From: Halobacillus massiliensis
GTDB taxonomy: Bacteria > Bacillota > Bacilli > Bacillales > Halobacillaceae
Assembly: GCF_900166625.1 (NCBI RefSeq)
Contig: NZ_LT800499.1
Location: 449,618-513,617 of the forward strand
Direction of reading: 5' to 3'
Length of the DNA stretch: 64,000 nucleotides
Positions 52,229 to 60,281 of the stretch are shown one piece after another (position 1 is the first letter of the stretch; every line of letters starts with the position of its first letter). The notes below the pieces were generated by a model. The model searched no databases and was not told the DNA's origin. It was given only the letters and a program-made list of their open reading frames with translations. A program made the position numbers and the translations under genes.

Positions 52229-53344
52229 ATGAAACAACGAATTGATCAGGTAGTTACATATTTACAAGAACATTCTATTGATGCTGCTTTAGTAAATTCT
52301 CCAGAGAATTTCTTTTACTTAACTGGTTTTCTTACCGACCCACACGAGCGTTTAATCGGTTTACTTGTTTTTCCGGATAGAAAACCGATCGCTGTTGTCC
52401 CCGGAATGGAAACCAGTCAGTTAAAAGAAGCAGGCTGGTCAGGGGAAGTAATAGGATATGCCGATCACGAAAACCCCTGGAAGCTTATGGCTGGAGAAAT
52501 GGGAGAAGAGTTCACGGCCGATTTAAAGTCTGTTGGAATTGAAAAAGAAGTACTATCCTATGGACGCAGTGAATCCTTTTTAGCTTTATTTAACGAACCA
52601 GAAGTAAAAGATATCGAAGGCCAGTTAAACGAAATGCGTGTAGTTAAAGATGAGGAAGAAATTTCTATTCTTAAAGAAGCGGCAGAGCTTGCGGATGTCG
52701 GAGTTCAGGCTGGTTTGGATGCACTAAAGGAAGGCATAACAGAGATGGAAGTCCTGGCCAGAATTGAATTTGAATTAAAGAAGAAAGGTGTCCCTGCCAT
52801 GTCTTTCTCTACAATGGTGCTTTTTGGAGAAAAGTCAGGCCAGCCACATGGAAACCCGGGAAGACGACGTTTGCAAGATGGAGACTTTGTACTTTTTGAT
52901 TTAGGGGTAGTTTGGAAAGGGTATACTTCAGATATTACAAGGACCTTTGCTTACAGGTCGGTTTCTCCAAAACAGAAGGAAATATATGAGACGGTGCTTG
53001 CAGCTCTTGAAGCATCTCTTCAGATTTGTAAACCAGGCACCCGCATCGGCGATCTTGATGATGCAGCAAGAAAAGTAATCACGGATGCCGGATACGGCGA
53101 GTTATTCCCTCACAGAGTCGGTCATGGCCTGGGCATTAATGTCCATGAGTTCCCTTCCATGAGTCATTTAAATGATGGCACTTTAAAAGAGGGCATGACG
53201 TTTACAATTGAACCTGGAATTTATGATCCTTCTATTGGCGGTGTTCGTCTGGAAGAGGATGTACTTATCACCTCTGAAGGATATGAAACTTTAACGAAAA
53301 CATCAAGACAGCTGAAAATTATCGAGAAAAAGCCTGAATCTTAA
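52229..53344 (+). CDS. M24 family Xaa-Pro aminopeptidase/dipeptidase
   Basis: A 371-residue cytoplasmic metallopeptidase: a creatinase-like N-terminal domain (1 to about 130, 'NSPENFFYLTGF') and a pita-bread catalytic domain. The metal ligands are in 'VLFDLGVVWKGYTSDITRTF' (two Asp), 'HRVGHGLGINVHE' (His), 'FTIEPGIYDP' (Glu) and 'VRLEEDVLIT' (Glu). It cleaves X-Pro bonds in peptide recycling. AAGGGGAG precedes the start; a terminator overlaps the stop. Confidence 0.9.
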   Translation: MKQRIDQVVTYLQEHSIDAALVNSPENFFYLTGFLTDPHERLIGLLVFPDRKPIAVVPGMETSQLKEAGWSGEVIGYADHENPWKLMAGEMGEEFTADLKSVGIEKEVLSYGRSESFLALFNEPEVKDIEGQLNEMRVVKDEEEISILKEAAELADVGVQAGLDALKEGITEMEVLARIEFELKKKGVPAMSFSTMVLFGEKSGQPHGNPGRRRLQDGDFVLFDLGVVWKGYTSDITRTFAYRSVSPKQKEIYETVLAALEASLQICKPGTRIGDLDDAARKVITDAGYGELFPHRVGHGLGINVHEFPSMSHLNDGTLKEGMTFTIEPGIYDPSIGGVRLEEDVLITSEGYETLTKTSRQLKIIEKKPES

Positions 53345-53366
53345 ACAGATTCAGGCTTTTATTTTT
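53327..53366 (+). terminator. Terminator of the Xaa-Pro peptidase gene
   Basis: The 13-bp stem AAAAGCCTGAATC/GATTCAGGCTTTT is followed by ATTTTT. It overlaps the stop codon. Confidence 0.88.
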
Positions 53367-53430
53367 AGAGAGAATTGTTTCCTGCTGGTCATGATCAAGC
53401 GGCTCCGGTTACATAAATATAGAGAGCCTT

Positions 53431-53491
53431 TCCTCCCATAGGAGTCTCGTCGTTTCCCCTGGTCCTTTATGTTTATTGAAGTAAAGAAACA
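53431..53491. repeat. Half-A repeat fragment, locus 3
   Basis: Only the last third of an A unit is present (TCCTCCCATAGGAGTCTCG to GTAAAGAAAC). It lies upstream of the complete pair at 53.55 kb and is probably the remnant of an older copy. Confidence 0.7.
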
Positions 53492-53547
53492 TTGTAATAG
53501 TGAGGATTAATCCGGTAGAAAGTTAGAAATTTGAAGGAAATTCCCTT

Positions 53548-53718
53548 CTTCCGTTTGCCTTAATAAAGAGAACCGGGCCTGGGGAAACAACTCGCTTTCC
53601 ATGGGTGAACGGTGAGCTTCCTCGGGCTTATAGCCCTGCGGGATCTCACCCTGTTCTATCCTCCCATAGGAGTCTCGCCGTTTCCCCCGGCCCTTTATAT
53701 TTTTTTGAGTAACGGAAC
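53548..53718. repeat. Paired structured repeat, locus 3, half A
   Basis: A 171-bp copy bounded by CTTCCGTTT and AACGGAAC, closest in sequence to the locus 1 copy (both share CCGGGCCTGGGGAAACAAC). Confidence 0.85.
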
Positions 53719-53763
53719 ATTAACGTAAGAGACTAAAGGTAGAGGATTTTCCTCCAAACATAG

Positions 53764-53927
53764 TGTTCCGTTTATACCCTCATGGTATAGAGGTTGGGAA
53801 ATGGTGAGACTCCTGCAGGGAGATAGAGCCAAGGTGAGATCCGCGAGTGCAACGAGCTAGCTCACCGGCTCCCCGCGGAAAGCGAACTATTTCCCAGCCG
53901 CTTATCTCCGTACTTGATAAACGGAAC
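53764..53927. repeat. Paired structured repeat, locus 3, half B
   Basis: A 164-bp copy bounded by GTTCCGTTT and AAACGGAAC, 45 bp after half A, with the standard inner stem GGTGAG/CTCACC. Confidence 0.85.
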
Positions 53928-53959
53928 AGCTCTTTCTCTTTCACCTTTAAGAAGAAAAA

Positions 53960-54094
53960 GAAGCGATAACGAGACTCCTGCAGGAAGATAGAGGCAGGGT
54001 GAGATCCGTGAGTGCAACGAGCTAGCTCACCGGCTCCCCCGCGGGAAAGCAAGTCATTTCCCAGCCGCTTTTCTCGGTACTTGATAAACAGAAC
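53960..54094. repeat. Extra half-B repeat, 5'-truncated, locus 3
   Basis: A B unit lacking its first bases (GGGAAATGG is lost), ending in AAACAGAAC. The arrangement A-B-B' is the same as at locus 1 (3537-4041). Locus 3 fills the space between the peptidase and the lia operon. Confidence 0.8.
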
Positions 54095-54227
54095 AATCTC
54101 TTAAGAAAAGCGACCCTAATGTTAAAATACGCCTCTGGTCTTAGTCTAAAATATATCTCCAGCTCATTATGTGCCGCCTACTTAACAGCTATCATGAAAT
54201 TAACAAAGCAAAGGAGGGACACAGGAT

Positions 54228-54569
54228 ATGAAGAAGTTTTTGCTGTTTACAGCAGGCTTGATCGCTTTAGCAGTGGCTCTGGCTCACTTAGGGCCAATGA
54301 TCTTGCTCGGTGTTAGTGTCTGGCTGCTGTACATTGTCTTTAAGAAATTTACGAGAAGTGATTCAACAGCCGGAAAAATTGGCTGGTTAATATTAGGCCT
54401 GATCATTTTAAGTGTAGCTATGTCTAATATTTACGCTGTCATCGGCTTAGCAGCTTTATACGCAATTTATTGGATCTTTAAAAATTGGACAAGTCAGGAA
54501 GAGACCCCCGTTAAGACGGATGACCCGTTTGTTAATTTTGAAAAGCAGTGGGCTGAATTAAACAAATAA
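54228..54569 (+). CDS. LiaI-like small membrane protein
   Basis: A 113-residue protein with three or four membrane segments (about 4-40, 52-68, 70-86) and a short acidic cytoplasmic tail. It is the first gene before a PspA/LiaH gene and a LiaFSR system, so by position it is the LiaI-type anchor that recruits the phage-shock protein to the membrane; sequence similarity alone is weak. AAAGGAGGG precedes the start. The motif TCTTAGTCTAAAA near 54140 could be part of a LiaR box, but I cannot confirm it. Confidence 0.68.
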   Translation: MKKFLLFTAGLIALAVALAHLGPMILLGVSVWLLYIVFKKFTRSDSTAGKIGWLILGLIILSVAMSNIYAVIGLAALYAIYWIFKNWTSQEETPVKTDDPFVNFEKQWAELNK

Positions 54570-54584
54570 TAAGGAGAGATTGAA

Positions 54585-55226
54585 GTGGCAAATTTATTTA
54601 CACGAATTAAGGACACCATCTCAGCAGATTTTCATGAGGCTCTTGACCAAAAGGAGCAGAAGAATCCAGTAGCAATGCTTAATCAGTATTTACGTGAAAG
54701 TGAAAAAGAGACAGAAAAGGTACGTAAACTGGTAGAACGCCAATATCGCCTAAAAGATGAATTTTCAAGAGAACTTCAAAAGTCGCTGGACATGGCAGAG
54801 AAACGTAAGGGCCAGGCTGAAATAGCTCAAAAAGCCGGTGAAGCATCTATGTATGAGTTCGCAGTAAATGAGCAGCAGGAGTATGAGGCCAGAGCAGAAC
54901 GTCTTAAAGCGTCCCGCCTTGAGTCCATGGAGCAGCTGGAAACCCTTGAGAAAAAATATGAAGTGATGAAGCATAAGCTTAAGGACATGCAGCTAAAACG
55001 AATGGAACTGATGGGGAGGGAAAATATAGCGCGCGCTCATTATCGGATGAACCAGGTGATTGAAGAGAGTGCGGACAAGCCGTACTCACGGTTTGCCGAG
55101 CTTGACCGTTATATTGAGGATATGGAATATAAGGTGAACAGCTCTTACTATCGCGGTACGTTTGATAGTAAAATTGCAAAGCTTGAGAAAGATATGAAGG
55201 AAGAGACAAGCGTTACTTCCAATTAA
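54585..55226 (+). CDS. liaH: PspA/LiaH phage-shock-protein homologue
   Basis: A 213-residue almost entirely helical coiled-coil protein of the PspA/IM30 (ESCRT-III-like) family, as shown by the N-terminal 'NLFTRIKDTISADFHEALDQKEQKNPVAML' (amphipathic helix then helix 1; two runs here), heptad repeats of about 25-160 and the conserved short C-terminal helix. It oligomerises on damaged membranes. It lies 15 nt after the liaI-like gene and before a terminator that separates it from liaFSR. Confidence 0.9.
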   Translation: MANLFTRIKDTISADFHEALDQKEQKNPVAMLNQYLRESEKETEKVRKLVERQYRLKDEFSRELQKSLDMAEKRKGQAEIAQKAGEASMYEFAVNEQQEYEARAERLKASRLESMEQLETLEKKYEVMKHKLKDMQLKRMELMGRENIARAHYRMNQVIEESADKPYSRFAELDRYIEDMEYKVNSSYYRGTFDSKIAKLEKDMKEETSVTSN

Positions 55227-55243
55227 TAAGTCATGGTATGATT

Positions 55244-55269
55244 AAAGGCGCAGAAACCTGCGTCTTTTT
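55244..55269 (+). terminator. Intra-operon terminator between liaH and liaF
   Basis: The stem AAAGGCGCAG/CTGCGTCTTT (one G-T pair) with a 4-nt loop is followed by TTA. It would limit read-through from a highly induced liaI-liaH transcript into liaFSR. Confidence 0.78.
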
Positions 55270-55301
55270 ACATAATTCACCTAGAAAGGAGGAGGGCTCT
55301 T

Positions 55302-56021
55302 ATGTTTAAGCGATTATCTACCGATACGATTAATACGATTTTAATTATAGGAGCCGTCCTCCTTATTTTAGAGATTGTCTTTTATAACGGAGGACTTATT
55401 TTTTCTGTTATCTTTGCAGGTGTTCTCATTTATTTTGGTTGGAAAAATTATAGATCTTTATGGGGGAAAGTGTTGTTTTGGATTGGCTCTGTCAGCGTCT
55501 TTTTCACCATTTTAAATATGATGGCGATCCGTTTTCTTATTCTTGTGGGGCTGGGTATGCTCTTGATAAATTATTATCGTTCCAAAAATACTCCTCAAAA
55601 GGTTGAGCCGGTTATTAGGGATGACACTCCTTTAAATTCTGAGACTTCACCGATTTTTGAGCAAAAGTTTTTTGGAGGACAGTCCACTCCGGAGTATTCA
55701 TACAGGTGGCATGATATTAATATTCACGGAGGGTTTGGAGATCGAATTGTTGACTTAAGTCATACCGTCCTGCCTGATGATGAGGCCGTGATCTCCATTC
55801 GTCATTTTGTTGGTAATATTCATATTTATGTGCCATATGAGGTCGAGGTATCGATCCATCACAGTGCTCTGCTTGGTAGGGCAGCTATCTTTCAGTATCA
55901 AAAAGCCAAGCTCCTAAACCAAATGGTGAGCTTTCAAACGGAACACTATAAAACAAAAAAGCCGAGAGTGAAAATCATTACATCTCTAGTTTCCGGTGAT
56001 ATAGAGGTGAAGCGGGTATGA
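55302..56021 (+). CDS. liaF: LiaF-type inhibitor of the LiaS kinase
   Basis: A 239-residue protein with an N-terminal four-segment membrane domain (about 10-95) and a C-terminal beta-helical domain (about 130-239, 'WHDINIHGGFGDRIVDLSHTVLPDDEAVISIRHFVGNIHIYVP' in parts), as in LiaF/VraT. In Bacillus it keeps LiaS off until cell-wall antibiotics act. The start follows AAAGGAGGAGGG. It overlaps liaS by 4 nt (ATGA). Confidence 0.9.
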   Translation: MFKRLSTDTINTILIIGAVLLILEIVFYNGGLIFSVIFAGVLIYFGWKNYRSLWGKVLFWIGSVSVFFTILNMMAIRFLILVGLGMLLINYYRSKNTPQKVEPVIRDDTPLNSETSPIFEQKFFGGQSTPEYSYRWHDINIHGGFGDRIVDLSHTVLPDDEAVISIRHFVGNIHIYVPYEVEVSIHHSALLGRAAIFQYQKAKLLNQMVSFQTEHYKTKKPRVKIITSLVSGDIEVKRV

Positions 56022-57064
56022 GTACTTGGCAGAAACAATTGGGTATGAGTCTGCTCTTAGCTTTTGGGTTTGCACTCACTCTTTTGATGATTACATTTAT
56101 CGCTTTTCCTCTCGAAAATTGGACAGATTTATGGAACAAGAGAATCCTCGACATGCCATATATCCTTCTTGTTGTGGTCCTATCGGTAACGACCGGAGTG
56201 TTGACCGGCGGAGGCCTGGCCTTTCAGTCACAGAAAAAAATTCATTATGTAGAGCATCAGCTCGATGAAATTCATAAAGGAAATCCTGTCGCTTATGACG
56301 GGGAGGATTACCGGGAGCTTATAACGATAGAGGAAAAAATGAAACAAATTGAAGATAAATTTAATAAGCAGGCAGAAACAGCTCAGCGCCTTGCAACAGA
56401 GCGGGCAAAAGAACGAGAGGAAAGCCTGCAGGAAGTTGTGCTTAAAGAAAGAAACCGTCTGGCAAGGGAGCTTCATGATTCTGTAAGTCAGCAGCTCTTT
56501 GCCGCTTCTATGCTAATGTCAGCAGTAAATGAGAACGAAGACGCCCAAAAAGACAATGAATTAAAACAGCAGCTTTCCATGATTGAAAATATGATTCATC
56601 AATCACAGCTTGAAATGCGGGCTTTGCTGCTGCATTTGCGTCCTGTCGCTTTAAAAGGGAAATCATTATCAGAAGGCTCTAAAGAACTTTTAGACGAGCT
56701 TACACAAAAGGTCCCGATGAAGGTCGACTGGAAGCTTGAACCTCTCAATTTAGATAAAGGGATTGAGGATCATCTGTTCAGGATCTTACAGGAAGCCATT
56801 TCAAACACACTGCGACATGCTAAAGCCGACAAGCTTGAAGTTATGCTGATTCAGCGGGATGAAAACGTCATTTTACGAGTCATCGATGATGGGGTTGGGT
56901 TTGAAGCAGAGGACGCCAAAGCAAGCTCGTATGGTTTGCAGAATATGAAGGAAAGAGCTGTTGAAATTGGCGGCAGCTTAAAATTGGTTAGTTTAGAAGG
57001 GGAAGGGACGAGGCTTGAAGTGAAAGTACCTCTCCTGAGCAAAGGAGGAAATGGCGATGATTAA
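56018..57064 (+). CDS. liaS: Sensor histidine kinase LiaS
   Basis: A 348-residue membrane kinase: two membrane segments (about 10-31 and 48-68) with a very short extracytoplasmic loop (intramembrane-sensing type), and a HAMP-like linker. The HisKA_3 dimerisation domain carries phospho-His153 in 'RNRLARELHDSVSQQL', and the ATPase domain 'ISNTLRHAKAD' (N box) and 'DDGVGF'. It senses envelope stress together with LiaF and phosphorylates LiaR. Confidence 0.92.
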   Translation: MSTWQKQLGMSLLLAFGFALTLLMITFIAFPLENWTDLWNKRILDMPYILLVVVLSVTTGVLTGGGLAFQSQKKIHYVEHQLDEIHKGNPVAYDGEDYRELITIEEKMKQIEDKFNKQAETAQRLATERAKEREESLQEVVLKERNRLARELHDSVSQQLFAASMLMSAVNENEDAQKDNELKQQLSMIENMIHQSQLEMRALLLHLRPVALKGKSLSEGSKELLDELTQKVPMKVDWKLEPLNLDKGIEDHLFRILQEAISNTLRHAKADKLEVMLIQRDENVILRVIDDGVGFEAEDAKASSYGLQNMKERAVEIGGSLKLVSLEGEGTRLEVKVPLLSKGGNGDD

Positions 57065-57689
57065 AGTTCTTTTTGCTGATGATCATGAAATGGTACGGAT
57101 TGGTGTTTCAGCTTATTTATCTTCGCAAAAAGATATTGATGTAATTGCGGAAGCTGATGATGGAAAAGAAGCCGTAAAGCTGGCGCTTGAACTTAGGCCG
57201 GATATCATTTTAATGGATCTGGTAATGGAAGAAATGGACGGAATAGAAGCCACAAGTCAAATTATCCGTCAGTGGCCGGAAGCGAGAATCATAATAGTCA
57301 CAAGCTTCCTTGATGATGAGAAGGTTTATCCTGCTCTAGAAGCCGGAGCGGTAAGCTATATGCTTAAAACTTCTAAAGCCGGTGAGATTGCTAATGCGAT
57401 TCGGGCTACTTATGAGGGTCAGTCTATTTTAGAACCGGAAGTGACTGGCAAGATTATGAACAAAATGCGTACATCACATAAAAAAGCTCCACACGAAACT
57501 TTAACAGCCAGGGAAAAAGAAATCCTTTTGCTGATGACAGAAGGTAAAAGCAATCAGGAGATCTCCACTGAATTATTTATAGCTCTCAAAACAGTAAAAG
57601 TGCATGTCAGCAGCATATTGTCCAAATTAGATGTGCAGGACCGTACACAAGCCGTAATTTATGCTTTTAAACATAATCTGATCAAATAG
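57057..57689 (+). CDS. liaR: NarL-type response regulator LiaR
   Basis: A 210-residue regulator: receiver domain with Asp54 ('IILMDLVMEEMDG'), Thr and Lys of the switch ('VTSFLDDEK', 'MLKTSKAGE'), and a LuxR-type helix-turn-helix ('LTAREKEILLLMTEGKSNQEI'). The start is placed at ATG 57057, 8 nt after AGGAGG, rather than ATG 57051. It overlaps liaS by 8 nt. It would activate the liaI-liaH promoter. Confidence 0.92.
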   Translation: MIKVLFADDHEMVRIGVSAYLSSQKDIDVIAEADDGKEAVKLALELRPDIILMDLVMEEMDGIEATSQIIRQWPEARIIIVTSFLDDEKVYPALEAGAVSYMLKTSKAGEIANAIRATYEGQSILEPEVTGKIMNKMRTSHKKAPHETLTAREKEILLLMTEGKSNQEISTELFIALKTVKVHVSSILSKLDVQDRTQAVIYAFKHNLIK

Positions 57690-57716
57690 CCTTTCCTAAT
57701 GAGGAAGGGCTATTTA
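57686..57716 (+). terminator. Terminator of the lia operon
   Basis: The hairpin AGCCTTTCC/GGAAGGGCT, directly after the liaR stop, is followed by ATTTAAAT. The T-run is weak. Confidence 0.65.
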
Positions 57717-57819
57717 AATAGAAGGATCCAAAGGAAAGAAGCCAGCAGAATAAGGTAAAAAATAATTAGTTTTTTATAAGGAGGAAACACGAATAACACC
57801 TTCTTTACCAATTGTTTTA

Positions 57820-57846
57820 TTCCAGTTTATGTACTATAAACTGGAA
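57820..57846. promoter_or_regulatory. Perfect 27-bp palindrome in the leader of the RQC-like gene
   Basis: TTCCAGTTTAT-gtact-ATAAACTGGAA has perfect 11-bp arms and no T-run, so it looks like an operator for a dimeric regulator or an RNA hairpin rather than a terminator. It lies about 190 bp before the next start codon. Confidence 0.55.
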
Positions 57847-58036
57847 CGATGAATCAGCGCTTGATTTCTTCTGTTTAGGGAATAACAAGAAGAAGGAAAG
57901 ATACCGATGAATGAAGAAAGTAAACAAGAGTGGAATTTTTGAGTTTTATGAGCCCATTTCTTCAATAATCATTGGTATGTTTTCATACTTTTTCTATAAT
58001 AGAAATATATCTTTCCATTACAAAGGGGAAATCATT

Positions 58037-59563
58037 ATGGGACTGCCTAGTACCTTGACACATGAAGACGAACGTTACCCGTATATTGTTCTTACTCCCA
58101 TTGGGAAAAAGAACAAGCATATTCGCTCAATTGGCCATAAATTCGAAAGAAGCATCTTATCGCGTTTAAATGAGGCTGTTGCTGAATATGTAGAAAAGAA
58201 AGGACTGAATGTTAAATCATTACAGGACTTTTTGAATATTAAGGGAAAATCGATCCTTCCTGTTTCATTTCTAAAAGACGATATGATATACCCTCACTTA
58301 ATTAAACCTGAATTATTTCTATGGAACAGCCTGCCTGAAGAGCACGGTCTTCCCATGGATTCTAAATATGTTTATGAGCAAAATATCACTGTCCTGTCAG
58401 CCGATCAGCTGGATCAGCATGTCAGGGAAGTTATTGATGATTATTTATTTTTAGCTGAAATCAGTAAAAAAGACAGAAATTACTGGCTTTCGAAAATTAT
58501 TTCATCCTATCACCACCATCCCATCGTTAAATTAGCTAAAGAACAGAAAGAAACTGTAACAGCTGTGGAACAAATGAAACAGTCGGCACTGATTTCTCTT
58601 CTAAAATACCCTGAGGACATCTCATTCTGGAGATACCGGGCCGGTATTGCTTTAAGGCCGTTCCTTTCACTGCCGAACCAATGGCTAAATGAAGAAAAGG
58701 GAACGTGTGATCATAAAAAAACTCTGACATTTAATGCAAAAGAAAAAAAGATAAATTACACGTGTGATTCGTGTGGTGTTCAATTTTATTATTTTCCAGA
58801 GTCGAATGAAGTCCGTTTGGAAAATGAGTTTGATGACAAGCTTGCACTGCGTCGCATAAAAACGATTCACAAACAGTTCAACGATATAGCTGATCAAAAT
58901 GCTGATTTATTACAACAGCTTCGGCAGCTGTCATTTCTAAATAACCGCCTTGAACAAGTCAGCAGCCAGCTGACAGAAGCTCTGCACCTCGCTAAACAGA
59001 TTGAACGTCTGCAAGTTGATAAAACTGTTATAACTGCTTATCCTCTTCTGGAAATGTATGAAAAGCTAAGCAATTCAACGTTGCCGGTTGAATCCTTTCC
59101 ATCCAGCCTGATTTGGCTGGCTCAAGTCGAACTCGCAGATGTAGCTATGGTAAAACAAGCAGAAAAGTGGGAAAACCAGCTGCCGGAAGATCTAGGACCA
59201 GCTGTCAGTCATATGCTGCAGGAGCTTCACGAGAAGTTAAATGAAGCTGCTTATCAGGAAGACGATATAATTATTTCAATTAAAGGGCTTCAATTGAAGT
59301 ATGCTGCAGCTCAACAGATGCTTGATCTTATCCATTACTATGGAACAGATTATCCAGCTCACACTCTCGTGCAAGTATTAGCCGGCAAGTCAACAAATAA
59401 GATTCGACGTCTGCACCTGCATGAAACACGCTGGTTCGGCCTTCTGTCAGATTGGCCGGAAAAGCACATTCAACGGCTTTTACGGCAGTTAGAAAAGCAA
59501 GGATGGCTGATGAAGCAGCAAAAAGGATATTCCATCAGTGAATTTGCTGAGGAGGTTATGTAA
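58037..59563 (+). CDS. Unknown 508-residue protein with zinc ribbon and RQC-like winged helix
   Basis: The start is ATG 58037 ('MGLPSTLTHEDERYPYIVL') behind AAAGGGGAAA; the frame is open further upstream but without a ribosome binding site. Visible parts: a His-rich stretch 'SYHHHPIV' in the middle, a four-ligand zinc-ribbon candidate ('TCDHKKTLTF' then 'YTCDSCGVQF', about residues 216-240), a leucine-rich helical region (about 260-430), and a C-terminal segment 'HTLVQVLAGKSTNKIRRLHL...LLRQLEKQGWL'. That segment resembles the RQC winged helix of RecQ or YpbB. A nucleic-acid role is possible; I do not recognise the family. Confidence 0.68.
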   Translation: MGLPSTLTHEDERYPYIVLTPIGKKNKHIRSIGHKFERSILSRLNEAVAEYVEKKGLNVKSLQDFLNIKGKSILPVSFLKDDMIYPHLIKPELFLWNSLPEEHGLPMDSKYVYEQNITVLSADQLDQHVREVIDDYLFLAEISKKDRNYWLSKIISSYHHHPIVKLAKEQKETVTAVEQMKQSALISLLKYPEDISFWRYRAGIALRPFLSLPNQWLNEEKGTCDHKKTLTFNAKEKKINYTCDSCGVQFYYFPESNEVRLENEFDDKLALRRIKTIHKQFNDIADQNADLLQQLRQLSFLNNRLEQVSSQLTEALHLAKQIERLQVDKTVITAYPLLEMYEKLSNSTLPVESFPSSLIWLAQVELADVAMVKQAEKWENQLPEDLGPAVSHMLQELHEKLNEAAYQEDDIIISIKGLQLKYAAAQQMLDLIHYYGTDYPAHTLVQVLAGKSTNKIRRLHLHETRWFGLLSDWPEKHIQRLLRQLEKQGWLMKQQKGYSISEFAEEVM

Positions 59564-59587
59564 GGGCTATGTGACAGCCCTTATTTA
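59562..59587 (+). terminator. Weak terminator-like hairpin after the RQC-like gene
   Basis: AAGGGCT/AGCCCTT is followed by ATTT. It may separate this gene from the DUF4166-kynA pair. Confidence 0.5.
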
Positions 59588-59618
59588 CATAAAGTAAATA
59601 TACGAGGGGGAATCTGCC

Positions 59619-60266
59619 ATGAGATCAATTTTCGAAAAAGCTCTCGGAGAAAAGTTCAGTCAGCTTCATCCAGAGCTTCAAAGGAAATTTGGTGTGACCA
59701 GCGATCAGAATCTGATGCTTCTGGGACAGGGGAGGATGTCTGAAATCAGAGGAACAACCTGGCCATTGCGCCCGTTTTTGAATATAGGCGCACACGATCA
59801 TTTAATTTTTGCTGAACGTGGAAGAGAAGTGCCTTTTACAATGGAAAACTATGCTTATCAAGATGAACACGGGAACGAAACAATTAGTTACGTCCGACGC
59901 TTTTTCTTTCCGTACACCATACGCGGATTTGATGCGGCCATGTATTATGATAAGAACGAACAAGCAATTGTAAATGAACTTGGTAAATCCGGCAGACTAT
60001 ATACAAAACTTGATGTTGATGTTTCAAAAGAAGGCGGCCTCCTTATCCATTCAAAAGATATTCATATAAAAGGTTCTTCTTTAAAATTTCAAAATATCAC
60101 AACTTCCTTATATGAACACTATAACGAAGACGAGCAGGCTCATCATGTACATGTACATGTCGATCACCCTCTATTTGGGACACTGCTGATGTATGAAGGG
60201 TTAATTTACACAGAAGTTCTGCCGATTACAGCAACACATATTCCGCAACGGGGATTACTATCTTAA
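59619..60266 (+). CDS. DUF4166 protein
   Basis: A 215-residue beta-rich cytoplasmic protein with the DUF4166 pattern: N-terminal 'LGEKFSQLHPELQRKFG', a central FPFTMEN-like segment ('VPFTMENYAYQDEHGNETISYVRRF' in two blocks) and a C-terminal 'HPLFGTLLMYEGLI'. In other bacteria this domain is sometimes fused to an SDR; its function is unknown. It lies 6 nt before the kynA frame, so the two are co-transcribed. Confidence 0.78.
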   Translation: MRSIFEKALGEKFSQLHPELQRKFGVTSDQNLMLLGQGRMSEIRGTTWPLRPFLNIGAHDHLIFAERGREVPFTMENYAYQDEHGNETISYVRRFFFPYTIRGFDAAMYYDKNEQAIVNELGKSGRLYTKLDVDVSKEGGLLIHSKDIHIKGSSLKFQNITTSLYEHYNEDEQAHHVHVHVDHPLFGTLLMYEGLIYTEVLPITATHIPQRGLLS

Positions 60267-60281
60267 AGAGGGATGAGAGAA

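Noticed and set aside
53780-54052. Open frames across the repeats at locus 3, similar ones at loci 1 and 2
   Set aside because: They read through the structured repeats and look alike only because the DNA is repeated; no start signals are associated.
57690-58036. Small gene between the lia operon and the 508-residue protein
   Set aside because: The in-frame upstream extension (from 57911) and other short frames lack ribosome binding sites; only a hairpin and a palindrome are seen.
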